NCBI RefSeq assembly: GCF_900107155.1
Contig: NZ_FNOX01000013.1
Location: 179,195-243,194, forward strand
Source: Pseudomonas salomonii
Lineage (GTDB): Bacteria; Pseudomonadota; Gammaproteobacteria; Pseudomonadales; Pseudomonadaceae
Length of the DNA: 64,000 bases
Direction of reading: 5' to 3'
In this document: one piece after another, positions 46,353 to 52,507 of the stretch
How the letters are laid out: every line of letters begins with the position of its first letter
How positions within the stretch are numbered: the stretch's first letter is position 1
Position numbers and translations under genes: made by a program
The notes under the pieces: generated by a model
Database searches by the model: none
Told to the model about the DNA's origin: nothing
The model's input: only the letters and a program-made list of their open reading frames with translations

Positions 46353-46368
46353 AAATAAACCGCCAAGG
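46353..46368 (-). promoter_or_regulatory. CCTTGGCGGTTTATT motif, copy 1
   Basis: The plus strand reads AAATAAACCGCCAAGG. It is one of four copies in the left third of the island (also 47223-47238, 47439-47454, 48002-48018), all in the same orientation. The function is unknown; in two cases the motif abuts a promoter. Confidence 0.55.
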
Positions 46369-46420
46369 TATCAAGGTTATTCCGCTAGGGATAAAACGGA
46401 AAATTTACATAAGAAACGAA

Positions 46421-46447
46421 AAAAGCCCTTTATTGGGCCTTTTGTTT
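46421..46447 (-). terminator. Intrinsic terminator of the 46458-47168 gene
   Basis: On the minus strand AAAGGCCC-AATAAA-GGGCTTTTTT follows the stop codon by about ten bases: a short GC stem plus T-run. Confidence 0.75.
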
Positions 46448-46457
46448 TTGACAGGTC

Positions 46458-47168
46458 TTAATATTTAACCCAGTCAACTAAGTCTCTATAATGCTTAATT
46501 TTATCATTAAATACGGCCATAAACTCAACGCCGCCGAGTTCAAAGCATGGGTGAAAAAGTGATTGTCTTGTTGCTTTCTTTTCTTGGCTTTCTACTTCTT
46601 GATAATCGTAAGCCTTACTACCAGCGATCAAAGTGAAGTAGCCAATGTTGCATTTTATTTTCTTGAAAACTCGACCGTTTTTCACAAGCGATATTCTTAC
46701 AACGTATTCTCTTCTAACTTCTTGATATTTGAAAAAGTCAGTTTCAGGCTTATCTAAAAATACCTCCCACACTGCCGGGTCAAAATTGATTTTATTGGTG
46801 GCGTTCTTCTCAACATCTGATGCAAGATAATCAGTATATTTTTTTGTTTGAGAGAGCGAAGAAACTGGCTTATATGCTTTTGCAACGCAAAGTTTTATCG
46901 CCGCAAAATCGTAATCATATTCGTCAAGGTCAATAATATGAATTTTTTTTGCTCTCGCCTCTGTGTATTCATCAGACTTAAAATAGTCCTTAAATACAGC
47001 ATTGGCGACATTTATGCCCGTTGAGTAATTACTGATAATGAGATATTTATTTAGTCTATGATTAGAATAGGTTTTGTCTTTACTTAATACAGCAGCAGAA
47101 CGGAACGCATCATAAGCTAATTGTCTAACGTCAAATTTTTTTGGTTTAGTGATAATTGTTTTTAACAT
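46458..47168 (-). CDS. Unrecognised 236-residue island protein
   Basis: I do not recognise the family. The protein is lysine- and tyrosine-rich, soluble, without signal or membrane segment. Its first 120 residues are mixed helix/strand (FDVRQLAYDAFRSAAVLSK, KKIHIIDLDEYDYDFAAIKLCVAKA). AGGAG lies seven bases before ATG 47168, and it has its own terminator. Upstream lies the CTTGACA-linked copy of the CCTTGGCGGTTTATT motif, the same promoter architecture as the H-NS-like gene, so the two are probably co-regulated. Confidence 0.7.
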   Translation of the reverse strand: MLKTIITKPKKFDVRQLAYDAFRSAAVLSKDKTYSNHRLNKYLIISNYSTGINVANAVFKDYFKSDEYTEARAKKIHIIDLDEYDYDFAAIKLCVAKAYKPVSSLSQTKKYTDYLASDVEKNATNKINFDPAVWEVFLDKPETDFFKYQEVRREYVVRISLVKNGRVFKKIKCNIGYFTLIAGSKAYDYQEVESQEKKATRQSLFHPCFELGGVEFMAVFNDKIKHYRDLVDWVKY

Positions 47169-47222
47169 AAGTCTCCTTTTTTAATTTCTTACTTTTATTA
47201 AATCATATTAAAAGTTCTTGTC

Positions 47223-47238
47223 AAATTAAACCGCCAAA
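47223..47238 (-). promoter_or_regulatory. CCTTGGCGGTTTATT motif, copy 2 (variant), next to a TTGACA box
   Basis: The plus strand reads AAATTAAACCGCCAAA. On the minus strand GGCGGTTTAATTTGACA puts the motif directly ahead of a consensus -35 box for the 46458-47168 gene, about 50-70 bases before its start codon. Confidence 0.6.
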
Positions 47239-47438
47239 CTTTTTAGTGTGAAAGATATTATTGTCAAACCCTATTTTAAAATAAAGTTCGACCATAAATA
47301 TATTTTAAACATGCTATTGACACGCAGTTAAAGGCTTAATCAAGCCATTAAATGACCGTCGCAAAAATGCGAAAACTCAAAAATATCAAAATTTTCTAAA
47401 AATAAATTAGACAAAACTTTGTATAAATTATTTTCACG

Positions 47439-47454
47439 GAATAAACCGCCAAGG
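47439..47454 (-). promoter_or_regulatory. CCTTGGCGGTTTATT motif, copy 3
   Basis: The plus strand reads GAATAAACCGCCAAGG. No TTGACA follows on the minus strand in this copy, and no gene starts nearby, so it may be an auxiliary binding site. Confidence 0.5.
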
Positions 47455-47465
47455 AATTGAAGACA

Positions 47466-47490
47466 TAAAAAAGCCCCGGTGAAGGGGCTT
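47466..47490 (-). terminator. Intrinsic terminator of the H-NS-like gene
   Basis: On the minus strand AAGCCCC-TTCACC-GGGGCTT is followed by a run of T, 17 bases past the stop codon. Confidence 0.85.
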
Positions 47491-47507
47491 CAAGGTGTCG
47501 CTAGGTT

Positions 47508-47945
47508 TTAGATTTTTTCGGCTTTCAACTTGTCGATCAAATCTTCAAACGTATCAACCTCGTGTTTCTGCATCAAGTCAGCCAAAAACAAAGAATAGGT
47601 TTTGAAACCTTTGTCTTTCATAGCTTGACTAGCAATGCCTTGCTTCGACTTCTTCAAGATGAACTCAACGCCATCTATCTCAACTTTATACTTCGTCGTA
47701 GGCTCCTTGGGTGCCTTTGGTGCGTTTTCGCTCACGCTCTTGCCGGTTTTAGCTGGGGTTTCTACTTTGTAGTAGGAAAGCACCACACCAACAAAATCAG
47801 CCTCGTTGTAGCCGTGTTTTTCACGCAAAGCATCCAGCTCTCCAACCAGATCAAGAACCTTAGCTTCGTTGGCGTCAGCTTTTAGGCTTTCAATCTGTGC
47901 TTCCAATGATTTTTGCTGTGCGAGTAGGTCAAGCAATTTAGACAT
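47508..47945 (-). CDS. H-NS/MvaT-like two-domain protein (candidate)
   Basis: The 145-residue protein has an N-terminal coiled coil (LLDLLAQQKSLEAQIESLKAD), a central LDALREKHGYNEADFVGVV segment like the end of the H-NS oligomerisation domain, a proline/lysine-rich linker (about 68-88) and a C-terminal basic domain with YKVEIDGVEFILKKSKQG. This is the plan of small xenogeneic silencers carried by plasmids. The similarity is structural and weak in sequence, so a plain coiled-coil protein is the alternative. I chose ATG 47945 (AAGGAT nine bases upstream). It has a near-consensus promoter. Confidence 0.55.
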   Translation of the reverse strand: MSKLLDLLAQQKSLEAQIESLKADANEAKVLDLVGELDALREKHGYNEADFVGVVLSYYKVETPAKTGKSVSENAPKAPKEPTTKYKVEIDGVEFILKKSKQGIASQAMKDKGFKTYSLFLADLMQKHEVDTFEDLIDKLKAEKI

Positions 47946-47974
47946 TTTCAACGATCCTTGATGGTGTTCGCCGG

Positions 47975-48003
47975 ATCATAATTTCAAAAAAAAATCTTGT
48001 CAA
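47975..48003 (-). promoter_or_regulatory. Sigma-70-type promoter of the H-NS-like gene
   Basis: On the minus strand TTGACA (47998-48003) and TATGAT (47975-47980) are separated by 17 bases, about 30 bases before the start codon. The CCTTGGCGGTTTATT motif sits directly upstream of the -35 box, where an activator or repressor could touch polymerase. Confidence 0.75.
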
Positions 48004-48018
48004 AATAAACCGCCAAGG
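48002..48018 (-). promoter_or_regulatory. CCTTGGCGGTTTATT motif, copy 4, abutting the TTGACA box
   Basis: The plus strand reads AAAATAAACCGCCAAGG. The arrangement with TTGACA matches copy 2. Confidence 0.6.
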
Positions 48019-48062
48019 TTTAAGCAGTTAAGGTTTTGATTTTAGATCCACCAGATGAGCTT

Positions 48063-48092
48063 TTGACGTTCTGCCCTACATCTTCTTAATAC
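48063..48092 (+). promoter_or_regulatory. Possible rep promoter
   Basis: TTGACG (48063-48068) and TAATAC (48087-48092) with an 18-base spacer point toward the rep gene, upstream of the iterons. This is a weak prediction. Confidence 0.4.
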
Positions 48093-48169
48093 ATTTACGA
48101 AGTAAATACCTTTTCTTTCCCTGAAACGTTCAAATAAGACCGAAAAAATAAGGAAATCTTGAAAATCTC

Positions 48170-48291
48170 GGTTAACGCTCCTTATAAAAATATGGGTTTA
48201 TGGTTAACGCTCCTTATAAATCCACATACAAAAATGCTTTAAAAGCTGAATAAAAATTCAGCACAATAATATAGTTAACGCAAATTATAAA
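48170..48291 (+). repeat. Iteron-type direct repeats (replication origin candidate)
   Basis: Two perfect copies of GGTTAACGCTCCTTATAAA are at 48170-48188 and 48202-48220, with a degenerate third (AGTTAACGCAAATTATAAA) at 48273-48291. A small hairpin GCTGAAT-AAAA-ATTCAGC sits at about 48245-48262. The very AT-rich surroundings and the rep gene 74 bases downstream make this a theta-type origin candidate. The stretch 47946-48364 has no gene. Confidence 0.75.
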
Positions 48292-48364
48292 AGTTTTCCT
48301 GTTCTCTCTTGAAATTATCTTTTTTTATGATTTCATATAAGTATTAACAGGCGAAAAAATAACC

Positions 48365-49318
48365 ATGAAATATTCATTAAAAACAAAAGAGAGAAAAGTA
48401 TTTTCATTAAATACGTTTGTATCAGTGCCAAAAGCGTTTCTAGCGTTGCCGCTGTTTAACATAGCAAATCAGTCGGAAGAGTTAGCCGATAAGATAACAA
48501 TACCAAAATATCAAAACATGCGTGATATTGTCATGAATTCATCATCATTAACTATATTCAATGATTTTGAGTTCTTTCTTTTTATTCTACGCAAAGTAAT
48601 AAACAGCAATAGCACTGAAATCGAGTTTGCAACCAAAGAATTGATGGACGATCTAAAAATTGCCAATAACCAGCGTCCCAATTATTTAAAAATCTTTCAA
48701 GCGTCCATGATTAAGCTTGGACAAATAAACGTCTCCTATAAAGAAAAACGCGATGATAAAATTGTTGCTGTTGTATTTTCTTTTATTGAGGGCGAGCTAG
48801 AAAAAGACAAATGCACAATCTCTGTTTCAAAAAGATTTATTGAGTTTTTTGGAAGTCTAAAAGAGCTTTACGAAATAGATCCTAGAATACTCGGCAAACT
48901 AACAAATGAATATCAAAGAATGCTTTATGTTTTGTATGTGTGTAACAGACGTAATGACGTGAATTATTTCAGTGTTGAAATGTTGAAGCAGCGTTTCAGG
49001 ATCAATAGTGAAAAGATGCCCGATAAAACGTTCGTATTGAAAATAAGAAAAGCAAATATAGCTCTTCAAGCAATGGGCTTTATAGATGGTTTCACAGAGA
49101 CAAAAAAAGAACCTGAAAAATTGCGTAGTCAAACAATTAGATTTGATGTGAGTTACAGCTATAAAACTCTTTACAAAAAAAACGATAAAAAGAAGAGTGC
49201 GGAAGGGTCGAATTCAGACGATTTTGATCGTGAGTTGAGTGAAGATTTTTACGAAGAAGTTGAAGAGCCAAAAGCACCTAATAAATTAACAGATGATGGG
49301 GACGAAGAATGGATATAA
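48365..49318 (+). CDS. rep: Plasmid-type replication initiator protein
   Basis: The 317-residue protein shows the double winged-helix pattern of iteron-binding initiators. The first domain covers about 45-140 (FEFFLFILRKVINSNSTEIEFATKELMDDL). The second covers about 175-240 (LTNEYQRMLYVLYVCNRR, FSVEMLKQRFRINSEKM, TFVLKIRKANIALQAMGF). An acidic, low-complexity tail follows. Iterons lie directly upstream. The exact Pfam family is uncertain to me. Its end overlaps the next gene by ten bases. It suggests that the excised circle replicates. Confidence 0.75.
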   Translation: MKYSLKTKERKVFSLNTFVSVPKAFLALPLFNIANQSEELADKITIPKYQNMRDIVMNSSSLTIFNDFEFFLFILRKVINSNSTEIEFATKELMDDLKIANNQRPNYLKIFQASMIKLGQINVSYKEKRDDKIVAVVFSFIEGELEKDKCTISVSKRFIEFFGSLKELYEIDPRILGKLTNEYQRMLYVLYVCNRRNDVNYFSVEMLKQRFRINSEKMPDKTFVLKIRKANIALQAMGFIDGFTETKKEPEKLRSQTIRFDVSYSYKTLYKKNDKKKSAEGSNSDDFDRELSEDFYEEVEEPKAPNKLTDDGDEEWI

Positions 49319-49710
49319 ATGAAATTAAAGAAATAGATTTGAAGCACGTCAGCCTAGCAGCTACGGGCTTGATTAAGCAGATTGAAAGCATATTGCCAAC
49401 GATCCCTAACGACCGCGTTAGACAGATGGTGGCGGTTAAACTAAGCACCGCCATCAGCGAGGGTGGAAATGAGGCCATGTTGCGTCAAATTCTGTTGTTG
49501 GCTGTTACAGCAATCGAAAGTAGCGAATTGATCGAACATAAAATGACTACCGGCGATCTTGAATACAACCCTTTTACCGGGGAAATACTCAGCGAAATAA
49601 ACGTTTTACCAGCCGTTGTTGCAGTCATAAAAGTGCAAAAAGAAGTATTGAAAAGCAAAGCACCGAAAGCCACACCTAATGAACAAAAGCCGCCAAGCTC
49701 AGCGGTTTAA
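49309..49710 (+). CDS. Unrecognised 133-residue protein coupled to rep
   Basis: This is a soluble, mostly helical protein (LKHVSLAATGLIKQIESILPTIPNDRVRQMVAVKLSTAI...). It has no known motif and its C-terminus is lysine/proline-rich. It begins ten bases inside rep and leads into the membrane-protein genes, so it belongs to the same transcript. A role in copy control or partition is possible but not shown. Confidence 0.65.
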   Translation: MDINEIKEIDLKHVSLAATGLIKQIESILPTIPNDRVRQMVAVKLSTAISEGGNEAMLRQILLLAVTAIESSELIEHKMTTGDLEYNPFTGEILSEINVLPAVVAVIKVQKEVLKSKAPKATPNEQKPPSSAV

Positions 49711-49723
49711 CATCGATCAGGAG
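49711..49723 (+). promoter_or_regulatory. Repeated translation leader CATCGATCAGGAG, copy 1
   Basis: This 13-base stretch containing the ribosome binding site precedes the gene at 49728. The same bases precede the genes at 50027 and at 54406 (minus strand). Confidence 0.6.
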
Positions 49724-49727
49724 AATG

Positions 49728-50030
49728 ATGAACGAAACATTATCAAACTATGAACTTGTGAGATGTATAGCCTGTTTACTTGGGCTTATGGGTTTCATAA
49801 TCATGTTCAAAATTATAGTTTTAAAAGAAAAGAAATCTGTAATAACGGAAATCGCTGAATTTAGCTTGATATTAGTCTTATTTCTATGCCCTGTTGCTGT
49901 TGAATTATATTTCAATGATCCTTGCAAAATTGACGAATTTAATGGTAAGACGAAAACTTATGAATGTCTTGATAGTGAGCTTATTCAGATCATCGAAAAA
50001 AATATGAAACATCGATCAGGAGCAAGATGA
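49728..50030 (+). CDS. Small membrane protein (two helices)
   Basis: The 100-residue protein has two hydrophobic segments (about 10-28 and 42-62) and a short C-terminal part with two cysteines (DPCKID, YECLDS) that could be periplasmic and disulfide-linked. I chose ATG 49728, which lies four bases past the AGGAG of the repeated CATCGATCAGGAG leader; ATG 49725 is the alternative. The stop overlaps the next start (ATGA). Confidence 0.65.
   Translation: MNETLSNYELVRCIACLLGLMGFIIMFKIIVLKEKKSVITEIAEFSLILVLFLCPVAVELYFNDPCKIDEFNGKTKTYECLDSELIQIIEKNMKHRSGAR
50010..50022 (+). promoter_or_regulatory. Repeated translation leader CATCGATCAGGAG, copy 2
   Basis: The leader of the IcmC/DotE-like gene, lying inside the end of the preceding gene. 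Confidence 0.6.
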
Positions 50031-50683
50031 ATGTAAGAAATATAATCACTTTTTTAACGCTGCTTTTCCTTCCTATCGTCGCATTCGCTGACGGTGATGC
50101 AACCGCCGCCCGTGTTGAATTGATTTCATCAAATATCGGACTGATCAAGCTCGTAGTTTTCTTGATCGGATTTGTCTTGTTTGTTAACGGTGCATACAAG
50201 CTGAAATTGCTAACCGATGAGGGCGGAAAAATGGGTAAAAGTGTTCCGCTTATTTACATCATCATCGGGGCTGTTCTTATGAACGTCACGTTAGCCATTG
50301 GCGTGTTCGGAAATACTTATTTCAAGGCCGGGGATTTCTGTTTTGTCGTGTCCGAAGGTGCGATAAATAACGCCTGCATGAATACCGAAGTTTCGGGGCT
50401 TACGGGTGAATTGAAAGCCAGAATTGAAAAGCTTTCGAGCGGAGGCACAGCCGAAAAATTCTTGGAAAATATCCAAATAATTATTGGACTTTTTCAAATT
50501 ATTGGATTGATTTATTTTTCAGTTGGGGCATATGGAATTGCACAAGTGTCAAATGGCTCATCAAAAGAAAGTGGATATGGTAAGCCAATTATAACCATGT
50601 TTGCATCTGCGTTGATTGTCGATATACCGCACACCGCTCAAATGGCAATCAATACGTTGCACGATATAGGAATTAACTTTTAA
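50027..50683 (+). CDS. IcmC/DotE-like membrane protein (orphan type IVB secretion component)
   Basis: The 218-residue protein has a signal peptide (MNVRNIITFLTLLFLPIVAFA) and four further hydrophobic segments. GLIKLVVFLIGFVLFVNGAYKLKLL...VPLIYIIIGAVLMN and, later, IIGLFQIIGLIYFSVGAYGIAQVSN...GYGKPIITMFASALIVDI match the conserved skeleton of IcmC/DotE (viral-loop glycine, YKLK basic loop, late GKP/HIIGG-like stretch). In Dot/Icm and related conjugation systems this is an inner-membrane component. No other Dot/Icm gene is present. The assignment is from pattern recall, not a search. Confidence 0.6.
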   Translation: MNVRNIITFLTLLFLPIVAFADGDATAARVELISSNIGLIKLVVFLIGFVLFVNGAYKLKLLTDEGGKMGKSVPLIYIIIGAVLMNVTLAIGVFGNTYFKAGDFCFVVSEGAINNACMNTEVSGLTGELKARIEKLSSGGTAEKFLENIQIIIGLFQIIGLIYFSVGAYGIAQVSNGSSKESGYGKPIITMFASALIVDIPHTAQMAINTLHDIGINF

Positions 50684-50701
50684 ACAACCATGGGGGAAAT
50701 T

Positions 50702-51361
50702 ATGAAAAATACGATGTTGCTTTTGACGCTTTTATTTTCAGTTAATGCTTTTGCCGGTAATTCAATGCCGGTGTTTATTTGGTCAGGTAAGTGCTTGGGT
50801 GGCAACTGCACCATGTCCGAAATTGAAGCTGAAAATAAAGAGAATGCTAGAAGATCAGTTCAGTATATGTTGGATATGGAAGAAGTAGAAAGAGAGATGG
50901 ACAGACAATTCACACGGGAACATCAGGAAGCCCAAGCAAGAGCTGATGCCGTCCCAAAAGATGTATATACACCAAAAGGGCCAGTTATCACATGCGTGCA
51001 AGAAGTTTATGAAAAAGCCACAGGGATTTTAGGCGATGATGCAACGAACCACATCGACGTTTCTATTATTTCGCCGGGTAAATGTAGTTTTGAAGTAAAA
51101 GAATTCGGAGACTTTGGACGTGGTTGCGACAATCTAGCCGCTCTTTCTAGCATTGCAAAAATGGGATTTTATCAAGAAGAACAATGCAGATATGAAGCCG
51201 AAAGCTGGAAAGTATATTTACAGTATCAAGACGTAATTTATACCCCTGAATGGACTAATGCACTAAGTCGCGAATATCACAAAAAGTTGGAGCCAATTAA
51301 ACAAAAACACAGAGACAACGTTGCTAAATTGCACGACCAAGAAAAAGTATTAAATAAATAA
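50702..51361 (+). CDS. Exported cysteine-containing protein, unknown function
   Basis: The 219-residue protein has a signal peptide (MKNTMLLLTLLFSVNAFA, residues 1-18) and seven or so cysteines in the mature part (GKCLGGNCTM, ITCVQEVY, GKCSFEV, GRGCDN, EEQCRYE), which suggests disulfides in the periplasm. The N-terminal half is helical and charged. I chose ATG 50702 because GGGGGA lies just upstream. It follows the IcmC/DotE-like gene by 18 bp and is likely functionally tied to it. Confidence 0.7.
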   Translation: MKNTMLLLTLLFSVNAFAGNSMPVFIWSGKCLGGNCTMSEIEAENKENARRSVQYMLDMEEVEREMDRQFTREHQEAQARADAVPKDVYTPKGPVITCVQEVYEKATGILGDDATNHIDVSIISPGKCSFEVKEFGDFGRGCDNLAALSSIAKMGFYQEEQCRYEAESWKVYLQYQDVIYTPEWTNALSREYHKKLEPIKQKHRDNVAKLHDQEKVLNK

Positions 51362-51377
51362 ACATAGGAGAAATAAG

Positions 51378-51566
51378 ATGAACGAAGAGAATTGCGACGC
51401 AATGCTTGAACATTTCAGCATTAGAATTTACTCATTACAAAAAGAATTCGACGCTTACAAGAATGACCAGATGATCCCAAGCGATGAAAGAAAAGCCGCA
51501 ATGTTCGACCGCTATCACCGCATTAGAGCGTTAAAATTAGAGTTGCTTTACTTGAAATTGATTTGA
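51378..51566 (+). CDS. Small cytoplasmic protein, unknown
   Basis: The 62-residue, helical, charged protein has AGGAG seven bases before ATG 51378, and a good terminator follows. No motif is recognisable. It ends the first transcript segment (rep to here). Confidence 0.6.
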   Translation: MNEENCDAMLEHFSIRIYSLQKEFDAYKNDQMIPSDERKAAMFDRYHRIRALKLELLYLKLI

Positions 51567-51570
51567 AATT

Positions 51571-51596
51571 AAGAAGCCCAAAAGAGGGCTTTTTGT
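51571..51596 (+). terminator. Intrinsic terminator after the 51378 gene
   Basis: AGCCC-AAAAGA-GGGCT followed by TTTTTG. Confidence 0.8.
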
Positions 51597-51610
51597 TCGT
51601 ATTTGATTTT

Positions 51611-51638
51611 TTAATATTATTATATATAATAATATTAA
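51611..51638. repeat. Perfect 28-bp A/T palindrome
   Basis: The two 14-base halves (TTAATATTATTATA and its complement) meet without a spacer, 16 bases upstream of the 51655 gene. It is either an operator over its promoter or a cruciform-prone site. Confidence 0.65.
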
Positions 51639-51654
51639 CAACATCTTTTTTAAC

Positions 51655-51879
51655 ATGAAAAATTCTACAATCCTTTTTTATTCTCACTTCGCGATTATTG
51701 CCGTAAGTGGTTTTTTTATTTCTGTTTCATATTTAATGCCAGAAGCCATACCGCCACGCGATTTGTTTTTTTTATTTTGCATACAAGGCTTCGCTATTTT
51801 CTTACTTTTCAAAATGCACATCATGGCAAAAAAGGAGAAAGAACAACTAAACAACAATAATGATGAGGTATCACAATGA
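51655..51879 (+). CDS. Small two-helix membrane protein
   Basis: The 74-residue protein has hydrophobic segments at about 5-28 and 37-55 and an acidic/asparagine-rich tail. No ribosome binding site is obvious. Its stop overlaps the start of the exported protein gene (ATGA), so both belong together. Confidence 0.6.
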   Translation: MKNSTILFYSHFAIIAVSGFFISVSYLMPEAIPPRDLFFLFCIQGFAIFLLFKMHIMAKKEKEQLNNNNDEVSQ

Positions 51880-52481
51880 TCAAGCTTTCACTATTAACAA
51901 TCGCATTATTTGCTTCAATGTCAGCAAATGCAGCTTATAAAATTTACATACCAATAGAAGCAAAGCTAGGCGGGTCATTGCCTGATAATACTTTGGCGTG
52001 GGTTGGTGTCCCTAATGGTGGTGTTGTGGGTGGTGGTAATGGCGGTAATGGTTCAAATCCAACGACACCGGAAGAACCAGAAAACCCAGAAAACCCAGAA
52101 AAACCGGAACCTAAGCCAGAAAGAAAATTGGTTACTACTCTAAATTTCTCAGTAGTTCCCGGCGAAACAAATAGTCTTTTCACATCGGACAGGCAAAATG
52201 GGTTTGTTCTTCAAACTTCCACGCTTGCCATTAAAGGTGCGTTAAAGCACGGCCAAAATTACTACGTTACGAACAATGGTAATGAGTGTAAATATTCTGC
52301 ACAAGTATGCATAATTGATTATAACTGTTTCTATTTATCCGATAAATTAAGCGGTGAATATACATTGTTATCAATTTCGCCAAGCCAAGCAAAAGCGTGT
52401 CTAAATGTAGTGACCAATCACTTCACGGGTACCAAATCTTTGAGCAACGTGACGATTTACGACAACCCAAAAACTGAATGA
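51876..52481 (+). CDS. Exported protein with Gly-rich and PEN/PEK repeat linker
   Basis: The 201-residue protein has a signal peptide (MIKLSLLTIALFASMSANA), a short N-terminal domain, a glycine-rich stretch (about 46-58), and a proline-rich repeat region (PEEPENPENPEKPEPKPE, about 66-83). A C-terminal domain with paired cysteines follows (ECKYSAQVC, NCFYLSD, KACLNV). Rigid PE/PK linkers often span an envelope or carry a tip domain. The role is unknown; with the neighbouring membrane protein it could be part of a mating-surface or exclusion device. Confidence 0.65.
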   Translation: MIKLSLLTIALFASMSANAAYKIYIPIEAKLGGSLPDNTLAWVGVPNGGVVGGGNGGNGSNPTTPEEPENPENPEKPEPKPERKLVTTLNFSVVPGETNSLFTSDRQNGFVLQTSTLAIKGALKHGQNYYVTNNGNECKYSAQVCIIDYNCFYLSDKLSGEYTLLSISPSQAKACLNVVTNHFTGTKSLSNVTIYDNPKTE

Positions 52482-52483
52482 AG

Positions 52484-52507
52484 AAAACGCCAAGAAGGCG
52501 TTTTTTT
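52484..52507. terminator. Bidirectional terminator between the exported-protein and relaxase genes
   Basis: AAACGCC-AAGAA-GGCGTTT with a T-run serves the plus-strand gene ending at 52481 and lies against the end of the minus-strand relaxase gene. Confidence 0.8.

Larger units (their letters stand above)
46114..46457. other. GC-richer non-coding stretch of the element's left end
   Basis: Positions up to about 46330 are visibly more GC-rich than the rest of the island. They hold short open frames on both strands that I do not recognise and that lack ribosome binding sites. From 46340 the sequence turns AT-rich; a copy of the CCTTGGCGGTTTATT motif (minus strand) lies at 46353-46368, and the next gene's terminator at 46421-46447. 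Confidence 0.4.
47169..47507. other. AT-rich intergenic stretch with two motif copies
   Basis: No gene is visible. It contains the promoter region of the 46458-47168 gene (a minus-strand TTGACA next to the motif copy at 47223-47238), a second motif copy at 47439-47454 with no obvious gene behind it, and the terminator of the next gene at 47466-47490. Confidence 0.5.
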
